A DNA stretch of 64,000 bases from Lepas anatifera (Eukaryota > Arthropoda > Thecostraca > Lepadidae). The DNA lies in assembly GCA_034440635.1 (NCBI GenBank), contig JAOTON010002098.1:248001-312000 (forward strand), written 5' to 3'. The position numbers and the translations under genes were made by a program. Positions 11,944 through 22,439 of the stretch are shown here, piece after piece (the stretch's first letter is position 1; every line of letters begins with the position of its first letter). The notes beneath the pieces are model-generated. The model was not told the origin of the DNA. It made no database searches and was given only the letters and a program-made list of their open reading frames with translations.

Positions 11944-12972
11944 GGCCAGGGAAATATCTCCACAAGGAAAATGTAACACATAATGTCAAGTATATTCATG
12001 TTTTGGTGTAATTTCAAAGGTTCCTTCTAAGGCTGACTGCTCTCCCCAGTATCTCCCCACAACTGACTAATTTATGTTTTGAAGTACTTCGATCAAAAAC
12101 ATGTTTTCTTTGTACCCATTTCCTTGCTTATACTAGCCCTTTCTGAATGGATTTTGCATCTTTTGGGCAATGAAAGAGCAAGATGAAGCTGTGGAAGGGT
12201 CAAACTTATCAACATTTGTTCTTGCAGCTAGAGTTACCAGGCCAATTTGACAATTATGGGCTCCCACTAGATAGTTTGTACCTGACATATTTACTTCACC
12301 ATTTTTTGTAGAGGACATGGGAATGGCTCCATAGATAACATTTTCTTTTTACCTGGAGCAGAAAGCTTCTGGAAAGAATTTTCTAGCTAGAGCTAGGTGT
12401 TAATATCAATATGTTAGCAGCAAATTGGTTAAATGACTTCCTGTGAAATGGTATACTGACAATATGGAAGTACCAAATAGGCTATCACAATTTATATTTT
12501 GTTCACCCATATATGACTTGAAGATTTTGAAGTAATCCCGATATTCATAAGATGACAGTATGGCATGGATGTGTGCAACTGTAGGCATTACTTAACATTT
12601 GATTTTAAATATTGATTCAGGTTTAAGTAACTTGCTTTTGACCCTCGCATGAGTAACAGATAGAAAGCTAGAGCTTCATGCTTTTACATTCCTGATGTAT
12701 GTCTAAAAGTCTCAAAATTAAGTGTAAATGCATTTTCAAAAGCTGCTGGTGCATGAATAAGATTATGTTTCAGTGCAAAAACTATGTCTGTACTGAAAAA
12801 GGCTTTTTAACTTACAGAAAATTGACTTTGAAGTCCCAGTTCAGTTGAAGCCCGGAATGAGCCTGGTGAAGCCCGTTATCAGCCCGGCATTGGCTTAAAT
12901 CAGGCCTTCAGGCCCAGTCAAGCCCGCGGGTTTTGCTTTTGCCCCGGGCCCCCGGCTAAAATCCCACCTCTA

Positions 12973-12980
12973 CTGTTGAA
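12973..12980. other. Target site duplication of hAT-A (right)
   Basis: CTGTTGAA, identical to 8703-8710. Confidence 0.95.
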
Positions 12981-13540
12981 GTACTTTTGCGAGTCGGCGA
13001 ATTGATGAGCTGCTGGAATCCGAGATCATGCAGCATGTCCCTGTCCTTCTCGACACCAGCAGGGCTCGGTGGTAGAAGATTTAGGTTGACGTCACCCAGA
13101 ACGTACACCGGCTGGTTTTTGGTGAGGACATATGTTAGCTGGTGGTGTAAATCATCCAATACGGATGCGACAGGTGATCTCGGTGGGCGGTAGATAATCC
13201 CGAGAATGAAGGGTGACTTTTCCTTGAATTGCACCCACAATAGTTCTGAGGGGGATTTGGTTGGCGGTACAGTTAGGGTTTCGGTATGCATCGAGTGTCT
13301 ATAAATAACACAGACTCCCCCTCCGTGTGTCTTGCGATCAAATCTCTCTACGACATAACCGGGAAACATCAGAAATCGGCTATATATGTCACTGTTCAAA
13401 AATGTCTCGCTGAGGCAAAGTATGTCGAGGTTATAGCTTCCAATATCTTTTTTGTTATAAGTGGATGTATGTGTCCCGGAGTGAATTTGTATGTTGTCTC
13501 CTACCGACCTGGGCTCACTAATAGCCATAGCAATGGATGA
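12981..13540 (-). pseudogene. LINE-2: APE-type endonuclease domain, N-terminal part
   Basis: The minus-strand frame from 13528 to the hAT-A edge is open. It shows LDILCLSETFLNSDI (metal-binding Glu block), RKTHGGGVCVIYR, PFILGIIYRPPRS and YVLGDVNLNLL (GDxN block), then NSPTRKSTST at the insertion. The next block (SDHD) lies across hAT-A at about 8630. The first endonuclease strand is absent or altered upstream of 13500, so the 5' end is truncated near 13540. This endonuclease nicks the target DNA to prime reverse transcription in intact elements. Confidence 0.9.
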
Positions 13541-13570
13541 GTTACGTGACGTTAAAATAAAAAGTACATA

Positions 13571-13661
13571 AGCAAGGTTTCGGCCTTAGACCGTCGTCAG
13601 GCGAGGGGTCAGTCTATCATTATCCCCTCGCCTGACGACGGTCTAAGGCCGAAACGTTGCT
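13571..13661. repeat. 38-bp-arm hairpin of a GTTTCGGCC...CAGG motif
   Basis: Arms 13571-13608 and 13624-13661 are inverted copies with one mismatch. The inner 32 bp are perfect, and the loop is 15 nt. Each arm reads CCTGACGACGGTC-TAA-GGCCGAAAC on one strand, a small stem-loop flanked by CTGANGA and GAAAC. A relative occurs at about 39412-39445 (CCTGAAGATTTTC...GGACCGAAACG). The arrangement resembles two head-to-head copies of a retroelement terminal motif. Confidence 0.85.
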
Positions 13662-13835
13662 TTTACCTCATCCCACGCTTTTTTATCTTTACCTCGACGT
13701 AGCCTTTTTTGGGCTTTTTTAGGGTTGAGACAATTTAGTTTCTGAACTTTGGCTTTTTAGGCTGCAAGTCTTTTAGCACGTTTACTATCATCTGTTTTAT
13801 CATCTTTTTAGGGTCCTAGGTAATTCCCACAACAC
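13662..13835 (-). repeat. S repeat, minus copy
   Basis: Inverted relative of 3372-3545, with high identity over about 170 bp. Here it abuts the hairpin on one side and X3 on the other. Confidence 0.8.
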
Positions 13836-13837
13836 TC

Positions 13838-13954
13838 TATTGAGCTTATTGTACATATTTCAGAAAATCATGGACGCCTCCTTAATTTTTGGCCAAAAAT
13901 TCCCCTAATTACACTAAATTCCAGGATTCGACCAAGGTGCCACATTCCCCTTAA
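13838..13954 (-). repeat. X-family fragment X3
   Basis: The minus strand begins TTAA-GGGGAATGTGGCACC (TTAA at 13951-13954) and matches about 110 bp of the X2 end (GGAATTTAGTGTAATTAGGGG and AGCTCAATA). The rest of the element is missing. Confidence 0.75.
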
Positions 13955-14229
13955 CTAGACACATCAACACATTAACCCAGACACACCGCCTGACTCTGTA
14001 TGTCGGCCCTAAACTGGACTGGCATCTGCTTTCCACATAGCGTATTCACTTATCAGACTTTTCCTGGCATACGATGGCGTAGTTCACGTAGTTCAGTTGG
14101 TTCAGTTCTTTCAGCGATAGAGAATGGACGTGTTTTCCTTGCTCTTAGAAAATATCAAATACTCCTGTTCTAATTCAAAATCAGCAGTGATATCGTACTG
14201 GTGAAGGATATTTCTTTTGGCTACATTAT

Positions 14230-14480
14230 GTGCTAATTTTCATTCCCCTCGACCGTCTCTGGCGCAAGCTAGAAGAAGATAGAAATAAGAAGTAAATCAT
14301 CATTTTTGGTCTACTATCCTCTTTTTGTCGCTAATCTTTCTCCTTGATTTTTGTTGCCTTTCACGTGTTTTTGTGAGCACCTTCAAGAAAAAATATTCTG
14401 CGGCGGGAACATTGAGACATTTCAGGATGGCTAATTCTAGAGAACAAGAAAAAACAAGTTTTGGGAAAGAGCATATCAGC
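14230..14480 (+). repeat. Dispersed repeat Z, copy 1
   Basis: AAATAAGAAGTAAATCATCA..., then CTCCTTGATTTT and TTTGTGAGCACCTTCAAG, matches 18935-19080 in the same orientation. No coding signal. Confidence 0.6.
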
Positions 14481-15728
14481 ACTGAAGACCAAATAGAAGA
14501 AAAATGCAACAATTGAACATCAGTGAAGCAAGAAGGTCCACGCTGTCACAGACAAGATGGAGCACAAACAACGAAAATTATCAGATCGAAGACGAAATGG
14601 ATACGAAGGCGAAGAATCAACATTTTCCCTCTCAAATTGTTTTACTTTAAATGTTCGAAGTGTGTGTGCGCTTGTGCCTGTGTTTTTCTTTTTACCGGTA
14701 TCTAATCCTTATCCTTATCCTTACTGTACCTGGAGGCTGTGAGCGCATGCGCCTGTGGCTGCAGCGACCCCTCCAGGTAGAATCCCATCCTCTTTATCCT
14801 CACCTTTCCTCATCCTTACCATCTCCTTCCATAGTTTATAATCACTTCATACTCATCGCGACAACACTTTAAAAGCCACCTCATCAGTGTGGAAGTGATG
14901 CATGATACATATACATGATACATGAGTCAGATGTTAAATATAATATTATAATGATAGAGAGGACTGCGGAGTCTGAGTCAACAGCTTTTTTGCCGGAGTT
15001 GGAGTTGGTGTCGACGAAATCCAGCCCACTCTGACTCCCAGGCAAAGTCAGACTTCAGATTGGTCAAGGTTGATCGTGAGTTGCACTGCCATAACAAGAT
15101 GGCATGAGCAGAGCACGAATCTAGGAGAGGAAGCGCTAATTGTACACTCTCCTCACTAGATTTGTCTGAACTGCGACGTGCCCGAACAGGGCCCTCCTCC
15201 CGAGGCCGTGTCGGCAGCAACTTCTTTGAGCTCACTCCGTGTATGGCTGTTTGGGTGTCGGTTCTGTTACATACTTCCCAAGACAGAGACTTGGAAAGAT
15301 AGAAAAATGTGGTGTAGTGTCATATTTTTATTGATACGCCAGTTACTCCGTTTTTTCTGACGATGGTGGGATGTAACGAAAACAATTTATTACTGCTTGT
15401 AGGCGGGGGCGTCGATACCGGGGGCCTACGGGTCCATTCGCGAAAAGTGGGGGTCCGACCGCCCCGCCCCGCCCCCACCCACACTTCCGGCTGGGAGTAT
15501 TGATACATATTTTAATATTTGAACAAAAATGTTTCCTCTCGCTATTTCTAGTAAACTGATCCGGTGTTAAAAGGACAAAATGCTACGTTTAGTTCTCTAG
15601 CCGACCGATCATAGGGACATATGGACAAATGTTTCCGCTGCTGGGTCAGCCCCCGCCTTCGCCCACTCGAAAATCAGTGGTGACGCCCTTGCTTATAGGG
15701 CAGTGGTTCCGAACCGGTTGGTTATGAC
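14481..15728. other. Non-coding, no gene recognised
   Basis: It contains a short CTTATCC repeat at 14706-14724 and a G/C-rich stretch at 15400-15480 resembling MITE interiors. No coding family was recognised. Confidence 0.4.
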
Positions 15729-15880
15729 CAGTGGCGGATCCAAGACCTCATTTGGGGGGCAGGGCCTTGAACCTCCCTTTCAATCGCCTCGAAACGGCCT
15801 CCGGCTGCGCATTAACTATAGGCACTCTGACATTTGGGGGGATTCAGCCCCTACACCCAACCCCTTTGCATCCGCCACTG
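15729..15880. mobile_element. 152-bp hAT MITE (CAGTGGCGGATCC type)
   Basis: The ends are CAGTGGCGGATCC and GCATCCGCCACTG. Flanking octamers GTTATGAC (15721-15728) and GTTATGTC (15881-15888) match at 7 of 8 positions. There is no coding capacity. Confidence 0.85.
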
Positions 15881-16167
15881 GTTATGTCCTCATTCGGGGT
15901 CACAGACCCATTCCGTGGAGGGTTACGAAGGCGTGCGAATCCAAGCCATGAACTTTAGGAGATTTGAAATCAACAGGCCCTATTGACTGAAAACTGGCCG
16001 ATTCACGCCGCCTTACGTTCAACATATTTTCCAAGATCTGAATGCATTTTAGAGGGGAAGGGGCGAGACGCTCAGAAAATGTCATCTGGCCAGGACCTCT
16101 CTAGTGAAAAAAACGTTTCAGGGATTGAGGGAAAATTTTACGAAATGATAGGCGTAGCTTCCTTTAA

Positions 16168-17545
16168 CCCGCGCCCCGGTGGACCTCCAAGCCACCTTCG
16201 CCCTGGTGGGGGGGGGGTTAAAACACCCCTTGAACTCGGCTCCTATGACGGATAGCAAAAAAATAAAAAACGTGAAAGCTGTTGGAAAGCTCATACAAAT
16301 TCATGACGAAACCACCTAGGTCACTTTTTGGCCCAGGCCAATATTGAGGTCATAACAAGTCAAGGAAGGTTGCATATTAGAGTAGTATATTTGGGCTATA
16401 GCGTCTGACAGAGTTGAGTCAGAACAATTTGTTAGGCACCATTCGCTTCCTCTCGTTACAGCAAATCGAATTATGTATGATATGACTATACTAGGTCAAA
16501 ACACAAAAATGACCTGGCCTCCGGTCAGTTCAATGCCACCTTTTTACCTAGCCTAGTTAATATGCATATCAAGCGACACGCAATAGCAATCCAAACGTAA
16601 GGGTATCAAAATAAAAGCTGTATAATTATTTCCTGCAAAGTTATTGACCCAATCTGCCTAAGTAAAGACTGCTTAAGTAACCGCAGATGACCTCTCAAAG
16701 GTCACAGGTCAAATGTTGCAACATCAACCAGGAAAGGGGCCCCAGGGCACTACGATTTGGAGACTATGAAGGTGTTCTCAGATGTATCTACACAAATACA
16801 GCCCAATTCCTGTTTCTCCATATATTTCCAACGGAGAGGTCATGATCTGTATCTGGCCCGAAGTCATCGATATGAAAAATCATAGAACAAATGTTGCAGC
16901 ACTGCACTCGGTGGGGCCATTAAGTGTTTTTTTTGAATATATAAATTTTGTCCAAGTTGTTCTCAGTTCGACTGTTGTAGTCGGAGTTTTACTAAAGTCA
17001 TCAAGGGACTTGTAACGGAGACCCCGATCCCACCACCCGAACGAGCAACTCCCACAATGAAGGGTTGATTTTGAAGCCAAAGTTTAACGTTCCACAAAGC
17101 ACAGGAACGGCCGCCTCGCTCAGGTTACCCTCGCACCAGTCAGTTGCCAGCCGACCTGTACGTCGGGTAAACTATTGAGCGCCGGAGCGTCTCAGAGGAA
17201 CCGATCCCAAGCCTGGACATGCACTGCCACTGCATGCTTCTGAGCAGCGGGCCGGAGCCCAACGCTCTACCAACTGAGCTACCGGGGAGGCATAAGTTGC
17301 ATAATGTGGTATAAGTTTCAATCCAACAGATTCACTATTTATGCCACCTTAAACATTTTTTGAGGTAAGGTTTCTTGACCTGCACTGGTGACCTGACCCG
17401 AGATGACTCAACCTTAAAATGTTGGGTAAAGTTGCGGAATTGATCAAGGATATGGCGTGCCAAGTACGGCGGCGCTTCGTGCTGCCGATTTTTCATGCCG
17501 CTGGAAAAGTCCGAGGGGTGTCAAACACCCCCACCGGGGCGAGGG
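16168..17545 (+). mobile_element. TTAA-target element, copy A (1378 bp)
   Basis: It is flanked by TTAA at 16164-16167 and 17546-17549, with inverted ends CCCGCGCCCCGGTGG / CCACCGGGGCGAGGG. A TTAA duplication and CCC start suggest piggyBac-like (Kolobok is the alternative). The interior carries repeated TGACCT/AGGTCA hexamers, for example 16320-16350, 16500-16560 and 17380-17410. No transposase is encoded. It is longer than copies B, D and E because a SINE sits at 16927-17292. Confidence 0.88.
16927..17292 (-). mobile_element. tRNA-derived SINE inside TTAA copy A
   Basis: On the minus strand the 5' end reads GGTAGCTCAGTTGGTAGAGC, a strong A box. GGATCGGTTCC, a weak B box, follows about 75 nt later, then ~200 bp of unrelated body and an A-run (TTTTTTTT on plus at 16929-16936). 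Comparison with copy C shows the flanking TTAA element is contiguous without this segment. TAAGT occurs on both sides and may be the target duplication. The spacing of A and B boxes is too wide for a normal tRNA. Confidence 0.75.
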
Positions 17546-17605
17546 TTAAAGTTACATTTTGCCTGTTATTTCTGATGAATGTACGCGTATCAAACTAAAT
17601 GACAC

Positions 17606-17678
17606 TACCCACGGGGGGACTCGAACCCCCAGTCTTCGGTTTAGGAGACCGACGCCTTATCCATTATGCCACGCGGGC
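17606..17678 (-). tRNA. tRNA-Arg (anticodon CCU)
   Basis: A 73-nt cloverleaf reads on the minus strand. The acceptor GCCCGCG pairs with CGTGGGT using two wobble pairs, and the discriminator is A. The anticodon loop CTCCTAA gives CCU. The T arm GGGGG-TTCGAGT-CCCCC is perfect. One oddity is A at position 12 (GGCATAATGG), which mispairs with G23 in the D stem where the second copy at 23900 has C. It is probably still a gene, given intact box B and an acceptable box A. Confidence 0.88.
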
Positions 17679-17905
17679 TTGGAGTCGCTCCGCTGCAGCA
17701 AAAACGCGTTCCAATCCTATATTAATGTATAGATCCGCGTATAAAGTAAAGTATTGCCATTTTCAGGGTCAAGATCAGGCACGGCCCTATATCCCCGAAT
17801 GTCGCTTCCCAATAAGTGCACCGACATTGCCCACCTGATATTTTGCCAAGTGCGCCCCCGTCCAGCGCCCCGATCCAACTAGTCAGGGGTAACTCCGGCC
17901 CTTAA

Positions 17906-18359
17906 AGGGTATGTGGCATCTTGGTGCAATCCTGGAATTTAGTGTAATAAGGGGGACTGTTAGCCGAAAATCATGGAAGCGTTCATGATTGCTCCGAAAA
18001 TGTACAATAAGCTCAATATTTTGATTTTTTAAATGTTCCTCTAGGGAAAGAATTAAATATCTGCCTGTGGATGATGTCATGATCTGGCAACCACTACAAT
18101 ATTCAAAAGGCTTCCAGGGCTTCGATTGGTTGATACTCACCGCGACGTCTAAATTCAGCGTATGTCATCACACCAACAATTGACAACTATGGCCTACTGC
18201 TAAGGGTACATTTAGGGTACATTTCAGGTAGTTTTAAGCTTTTCCCAACGGAAATTTTGAGTTTCAAGACAAATGATATGTAGAGTACCGGGTTTTCCGA
18301 CATGCTTTACAACCTGGCCATCTCCGATAAAATCACGTTATAATAGTACCACATTACCT
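17906..18359 (-). mobile_element. X-family TTAA element, copy X2 (454 bp)
   Basis: It is bounded by TTAA at 17902-17905 and 18360-18363. Terminal inverted repeats are AGGGTATGTGGCATCTT and AGGTAATGTGGTACTAT. The other arm of the inverted duplication has a single TTAA at 23800-23803 in matching flanks (CACCTTGCG-TTAA-AAGCCGGAG), which is the unoccupied site. This proves the boundaries and the 4-bp duplication. It is non-autonomous. Confidence 0.93.
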
Positions 18360-18934
18360 TTAACGACAAGGTAAGCAACATTTTCCGATATGCATGACCT
18401 TTTTACCTGCCCTTTTATCCTGCCTAGACGGCTGCTGGAGGCACGAAAGCTCCGTCCACACCACCCACAGTCGGCCGCCCACGCCCTGCGCCACAGACCG
18501 TGGACCGCAGACATCGCCTCACGGCTAAATCGCACTAAACAAGCGGGCAGTAGTATTCAATAGCACTCCACCCGCTCTTGCTTCAGTTACCAAATTTGGG
18601 ATTAACAATTCACAACCAACCAGGGTTATATATGTCAATTGTCCGGGGAGGAAAAACGTCAAACCTGTTGCCATTTAAATGACAAACACCAAAAGAGTTT
18701 TTGGAGCTTTTTTAGACCCGGTGGGCCCATTCTGTGTTATGAGTTTCAGTCAGAAAGATAGGACACAGAATGTATTTTTATATCAAAGACCTACAATCAA
18801 ATACGGATTATGAGTTTTCTATTGGAAATGTATGGAAAAATGGCCATTGAGTGAAAAATTGCTCTATTTCTGTAGATACAGTTTAGAATACCTACTTATT
18901 ATTCAAATCCTAGTATTCTAGACCCCTTAGCTAG

Positions 18935-19080
18935 CTAAAAGAGCATGAAATAAGAAGTAAGTCACCACCATTGACCTATTGTGGTATTTTCGCCTCTTGC
19001 TCTTGTCCTTGATTTTCCGCTTCGTTACACTCGCTTTGTGAGCCACCTCAAGATGGCCATTGTTAGGAAGAATATTTACA
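18935..19080 (+). repeat. Dispersed repeat Z, copy 2
   Basis: Matches 14230-14480: AAATAAGAAGTAAGTCACCA, CCTTGATTTTCCGC, TTTGTGAGCCACCTCAAG. Confidence 0.6.
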
Positions 19081-19475
19081 AAAATTAAAAAATAGCATAC
19101 TTTTCTTGCTGATGACTCAAAAGTCCCAAGGATATGAATTGAATCATTGTTTAATTTGGTTTTTCCATGAGAAAAACCAACCAAAGTCCTACTGAATTCC
19201 GCTTTTCATAACAGAAGCGTAATTTTATAGTATGGGAACGGTTGTTTTAGTTTGAAAAAAGCTTCTAGAAATAATTTTTTCGGAAAATAATAACATAAAT
19301 ATTAAAATTATTTTCAGAATCTGATATAATACCAAACCTAAGTGCCATTTTGATTCTGTAGGAAACATGAATCTAAGGCCCTGCAGAAAGTTTCAGTAGA
19401 CTAGTTTTTTTGCGAATATTCCAGATCCTGTTCATCAGTCCATGAAAACTTTGGAGAAATATCGCATGTTGCATG

Positions 19476-19550
19476 TATTTGGTGGCTCAGTTGGTGCAGT
19501 TTTGGGTGCGAAAATTCACGATTTTGGGTTCCATTCCCGGGCGGGCTGGA
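19476..19550 (+). repeat. tRNA-like (SINE head or decayed tRNA)
   Basis: GGTGGCTCAGTTGGTGCAG fits a Pol III A box, and GGGTTCCATTCCC, 31 nt later, fits a B box. The expected acceptor strands (TATTTGG and GCGGGCT) do not pair, so it is not a functional tRNA. A SINE head is more likely, but no tail was identified. Confidence 0.55.
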
Positions 19551-19562
19551 GTTCAGTTTTAC

Positions 19563-20062
19563 GTCAGTGCCGTTTTGCACAGGACATTTTTTAAGGAAAA
19601 GTCAGTGGGGGGCATTCTTTGTGCTGGCCGTTATAGTGTCTTCAAGGGATCAATACCCCATTTTGAGGGGGTTTAATACAATTTAGACCCGTTAGTATTA
19701 ATAAAATGTTTCTCAAGTTTTGTGTTATTCCAGATTATACATGCTGCCCAGGGTTGCCATTTTTCGGTGGAAAAGGTCAAACTGAGAAAAAGGGCCAAAG
19801 AGGGGCAAAATTTCATTTTCACTAAAATAGCTAAATGAATACCACAAAAGCCAGATTTGATGCTAAAACAACCCCTAACGGTAGTCATAAGCCCGCAGAA
19901 AAAGCGCCTTGTATCACTGTTAAAAATTGATTGTTGAAAATTTGATATTGACTTGACGCAATACTTTTTTAGCACACCACCCACTTAATACAGAGCCAGG
20001 GGTACTCTTCCGATCTCGTGTGATCATCAAATGATTTTATCCTCATAATCAGATCATTTGTT
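19563..20062 (+). repeat. Inverted repeat Q, left copy
   Basis: It matches the reverse complement of 21015-21524 across about 500 bp with many differences (GACATTTTTTAAGGAAAAGTC, CCATTTTGAGGGGGTTTAAT, AATGATTTTATCC). Together the copies look like long terminal inverted repeats of a decayed foldback-type element whose loop contains the PT repeat. Confidence 0.8.
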
Positions 20063-20235
20063 AGCATCATTAATCATCTTGAACGCACCACTCCCCGCTA
20101 ATATTTAATGCTTTCTCTTTTTCAAACTATTCATTTTTTCTCTTGAACAGTGGCGTCTCTATGATTTTGATAAGTGGGTGGAGAGCGGAGCCTCAGAGGG
20201 CGCACCTTGCCATCACCTTTTCCCCCAAAAGGCCA

Positions 20236-21005
20236 GGCCATTTTTTAACATGTTAACTGGGGGGGGGCATTTGCCCCCGCAGTCGGCCGAAATGCCCCCC
20301 AGTGCCGGAAATTGGCCCCCTAGTGAAATAGACAGATGACTTAAAATTGACCAAATGCAGACTCGCCTAACAAAAATAAAACAGAACACCACCCGATAAT
20401 TATAACTTTGTTCTATTTCTGGCCCCAAGTTGGCAATCCACAAAAATTGTGTTAAAAACTTTCCACCCGTGGCTGTCTACTCCATCGTGCGAGGACGAGA
20501 CAAAGCGCGTAGTTACGAGAAATCCCGGCAAAGCAGCCTCAGCATCAACTACTCACAACGCTGGAGAAAAACGCTGGCCTACAACCAATAAAACATCCTA
20601 TTCTATCCGACCGGAAGCCCACATCCCAGCCAGTACCGTGACATTGCATGATGCTCTCATTTCACACGCAGTCAGTTGACAGCGCTAAGAGCTCGTTCGT
20701 GGATTAGACGGGACACGGTGTAGTCAAAGTTAAGACTGGTTGCTGGTGTGGCGGTACGAATTGCTTAGCCTTTTTATTTATTATTGTGGTGGTAGCATAC
20801 ATAAGCGTCGCCACCGGAAAAAAGTAAAGGGGGCCAGCCAAACCTCCACCTGATGCTGACAGCAAACTTTCCACGTTAGTACCAAAATCTTTCCGAACTT
20901 GGCCGCCTCGTTGCCTGCGGCAGCGGCTGGTTATACAAATTGCCGGTTTACTCCCATTTTGACTGAGATCAGGAACTTGTTGGTCAAAAAGTAGGGGGGG
21001 TGTTT
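20236..21005 (+). repeat. PT repeat, copy 1
   Basis: The inverted partner is 22440-23252. Shared landmarks are TTTTTTAACATGTTAACTGG, GAAATCCCGGCAAAGC, GGTGGTAGCATACATAA and TTTTGACTGAGATCAGGAAC. Sequence upstream at 20153 begins CAGTGGCGTC, which could be a hAT-type end. It is non-coding. Confidence 0.8.
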
Positions 21006-21014
21006 GATGATCCC

Positions 21015-21524
21015 AAAAAAATGTTCTGGTTATGTGGATAAAATCATTCGATGGCCACGCGGGGTTGTAAGGACACCCCTGGCTTCCTATTAGATGGGTA
21101 GTGTGCTAAAAATATTGCGTCACGTCAATATCAAACTGTCAACAATTTGTTTTAAACAGTGATACAAGTCTCTTTTTCTGTGGTTTTATGACTACCGCTA
21201 GGGGTCTTTTTAGCCTCAAATCTGGCTTTTGTGGTGATTATTTGGCTATTTTATTGGAACTAAAATTTTGCCCCTCTTTGGCCCTTTTTCTAACTCGGTT
21301 TGACATTTTTCCCTGAAAACCTGGTAGCCATGGGCAGCATTTATCATCTCTAGACTTGGAATAACTAAACAATTTAGAAACACTTTTCTTAACACTAGCG
21401 GGTCTAAGTTTTATTAAACGCCCTCAAAATGGGGTCTTGACCCCCTTGAAGCCACTATAATGGCCACCACAAGAAATGCCCGCCACTGACTTTTCCTTAA
21501 AAATGCCCTGCAAAAGGCGCCTAT
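21015..21524 (-). repeat. Inverted repeat Q, right copy
   Basis: Partner of 19563-20062. Confidence 0.8.
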
Positions 21525-22439
21525 AGTATCGCATCCTTTGAGTCCGGTTTTCGGTGGCCATCATTTTTGTGGATCATGCTTTTAACAAAGTTCTGTCCCT
21601 CCCTTCCACCACCAAACCAGTTTTGCTGCTGCTCTGCTGCTTTTTCGGTGTCAGAATATCGTATACCAGACCGGAAGAGGTCAAAATAAGCCATATTTAT
21701 GCAAGGGAAAAACCAGAAATTGCCTAGTTGCCAACAGCTAGAAAAAGGGCAAAAAAGGCCGGATTCCATGAAGGGGCCAACCGAAAAAATCGCGGGGCCA
21801 AACACGACAAAAAAGGCCCAATTCGATTCATTTGGCTGCGAAATGGCCAGCCTGGCAGCCCTGACGCTGCTCAATAATAATAATTATTGTTGGGGGGTTT
21901 AACGACGCATCAACTGTCAGGGTCATACGGCGTCGCCAACTCTCACCCTGTTGGGAGGGATTTTGGCCAGACACTGATGCAATGTATTCCAAATGAAAAG
22001 GTGATTGTCTTATTTTTCTTTATGAGTGTGGCAAGATAAGTATATTCCTATAGCATCGAACACAAGTCGTTCATAGGCTAAATCGAGATAAGTTTTTGTA
22101 TACGTACCTTCTATGATGTGTGAATTTTGCTGTCAAAATCATCTAGGGCATGTAGTACAAAAACCAGCTAATAATTGTTTAGGCTTATCGACGCACCAAA
22201 TGTCATGGTCATATGGCGTCACCAGCTCTTTCCTTCTTGGAAGGGTTTCTCGGGAGATAGTTTTGTGATTCTAACGAAGGGCCGTGGCCGAATATATAAT
22301 CTCTCCTCATTTTCAACATCAAGGAATCTATGATAAAAGCCAGCTAACAAAACAACTTATCGATTTTGCAGACAAATTGATGCAGCGATCTCACTATAGA
22401 TTTCACGCATGCTACAACAAGCGTCGGAAAAGGGGAGAC
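21525..22439. other. Non-coding spacer within the duplicated region
   Basis: Two passages share CGACGCAYCAAMTGTCAKGGTCATA (21903-21930 and 22189-22215; K/M/Y mark the differences), suggesting an older local duplication of about 286 bp offset. No genes were recognised. Confidence 0.45.

Larger units (their letters stand above)
8711..12972. mobile_element. hAT-A: 4262-bp composite hAT element
   Basis: It has inverted termini TAGAGGTGGG...CCCACCTCTA and a perfect 8-bp duplication CTGTTGAA on both sides, which indicates hAT. Both subterminal regions repeat GGCCCG and AAGCCCGG (8741-8830 and 12850-12960). No hAT transposase is recognisable. The body holds other elements: a foldback element at 9683-11413 and a LINE 3' fragment at 11418-11943. 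Stretches 8930-9680 and 11944-12840 are AT-rich with no coding family seen. The element interrupts the LINE-2 endonuclease. Confidence 0.92.
17580..18700 (-). repeat. Left arm of large inverted duplication
   Basis: The minus strand here matches 23460-24000 in order: flank plus tRNA-Arg, a GCCGGAG spacer, block R (18396-18560, GGCGCAGGGCGTGGGCGG) and block R2 (18640-18690, GTCCGGGGAGG). The two arms differ by substitutions and by the X2 insertion in this arm. Confidence 0.85.

Noticed and set aside
17258..17292. A second functional tRNA gene
   Set aside because: The A box is good, but the B box is far away and weak, and a SINE body with an A-tract follows.
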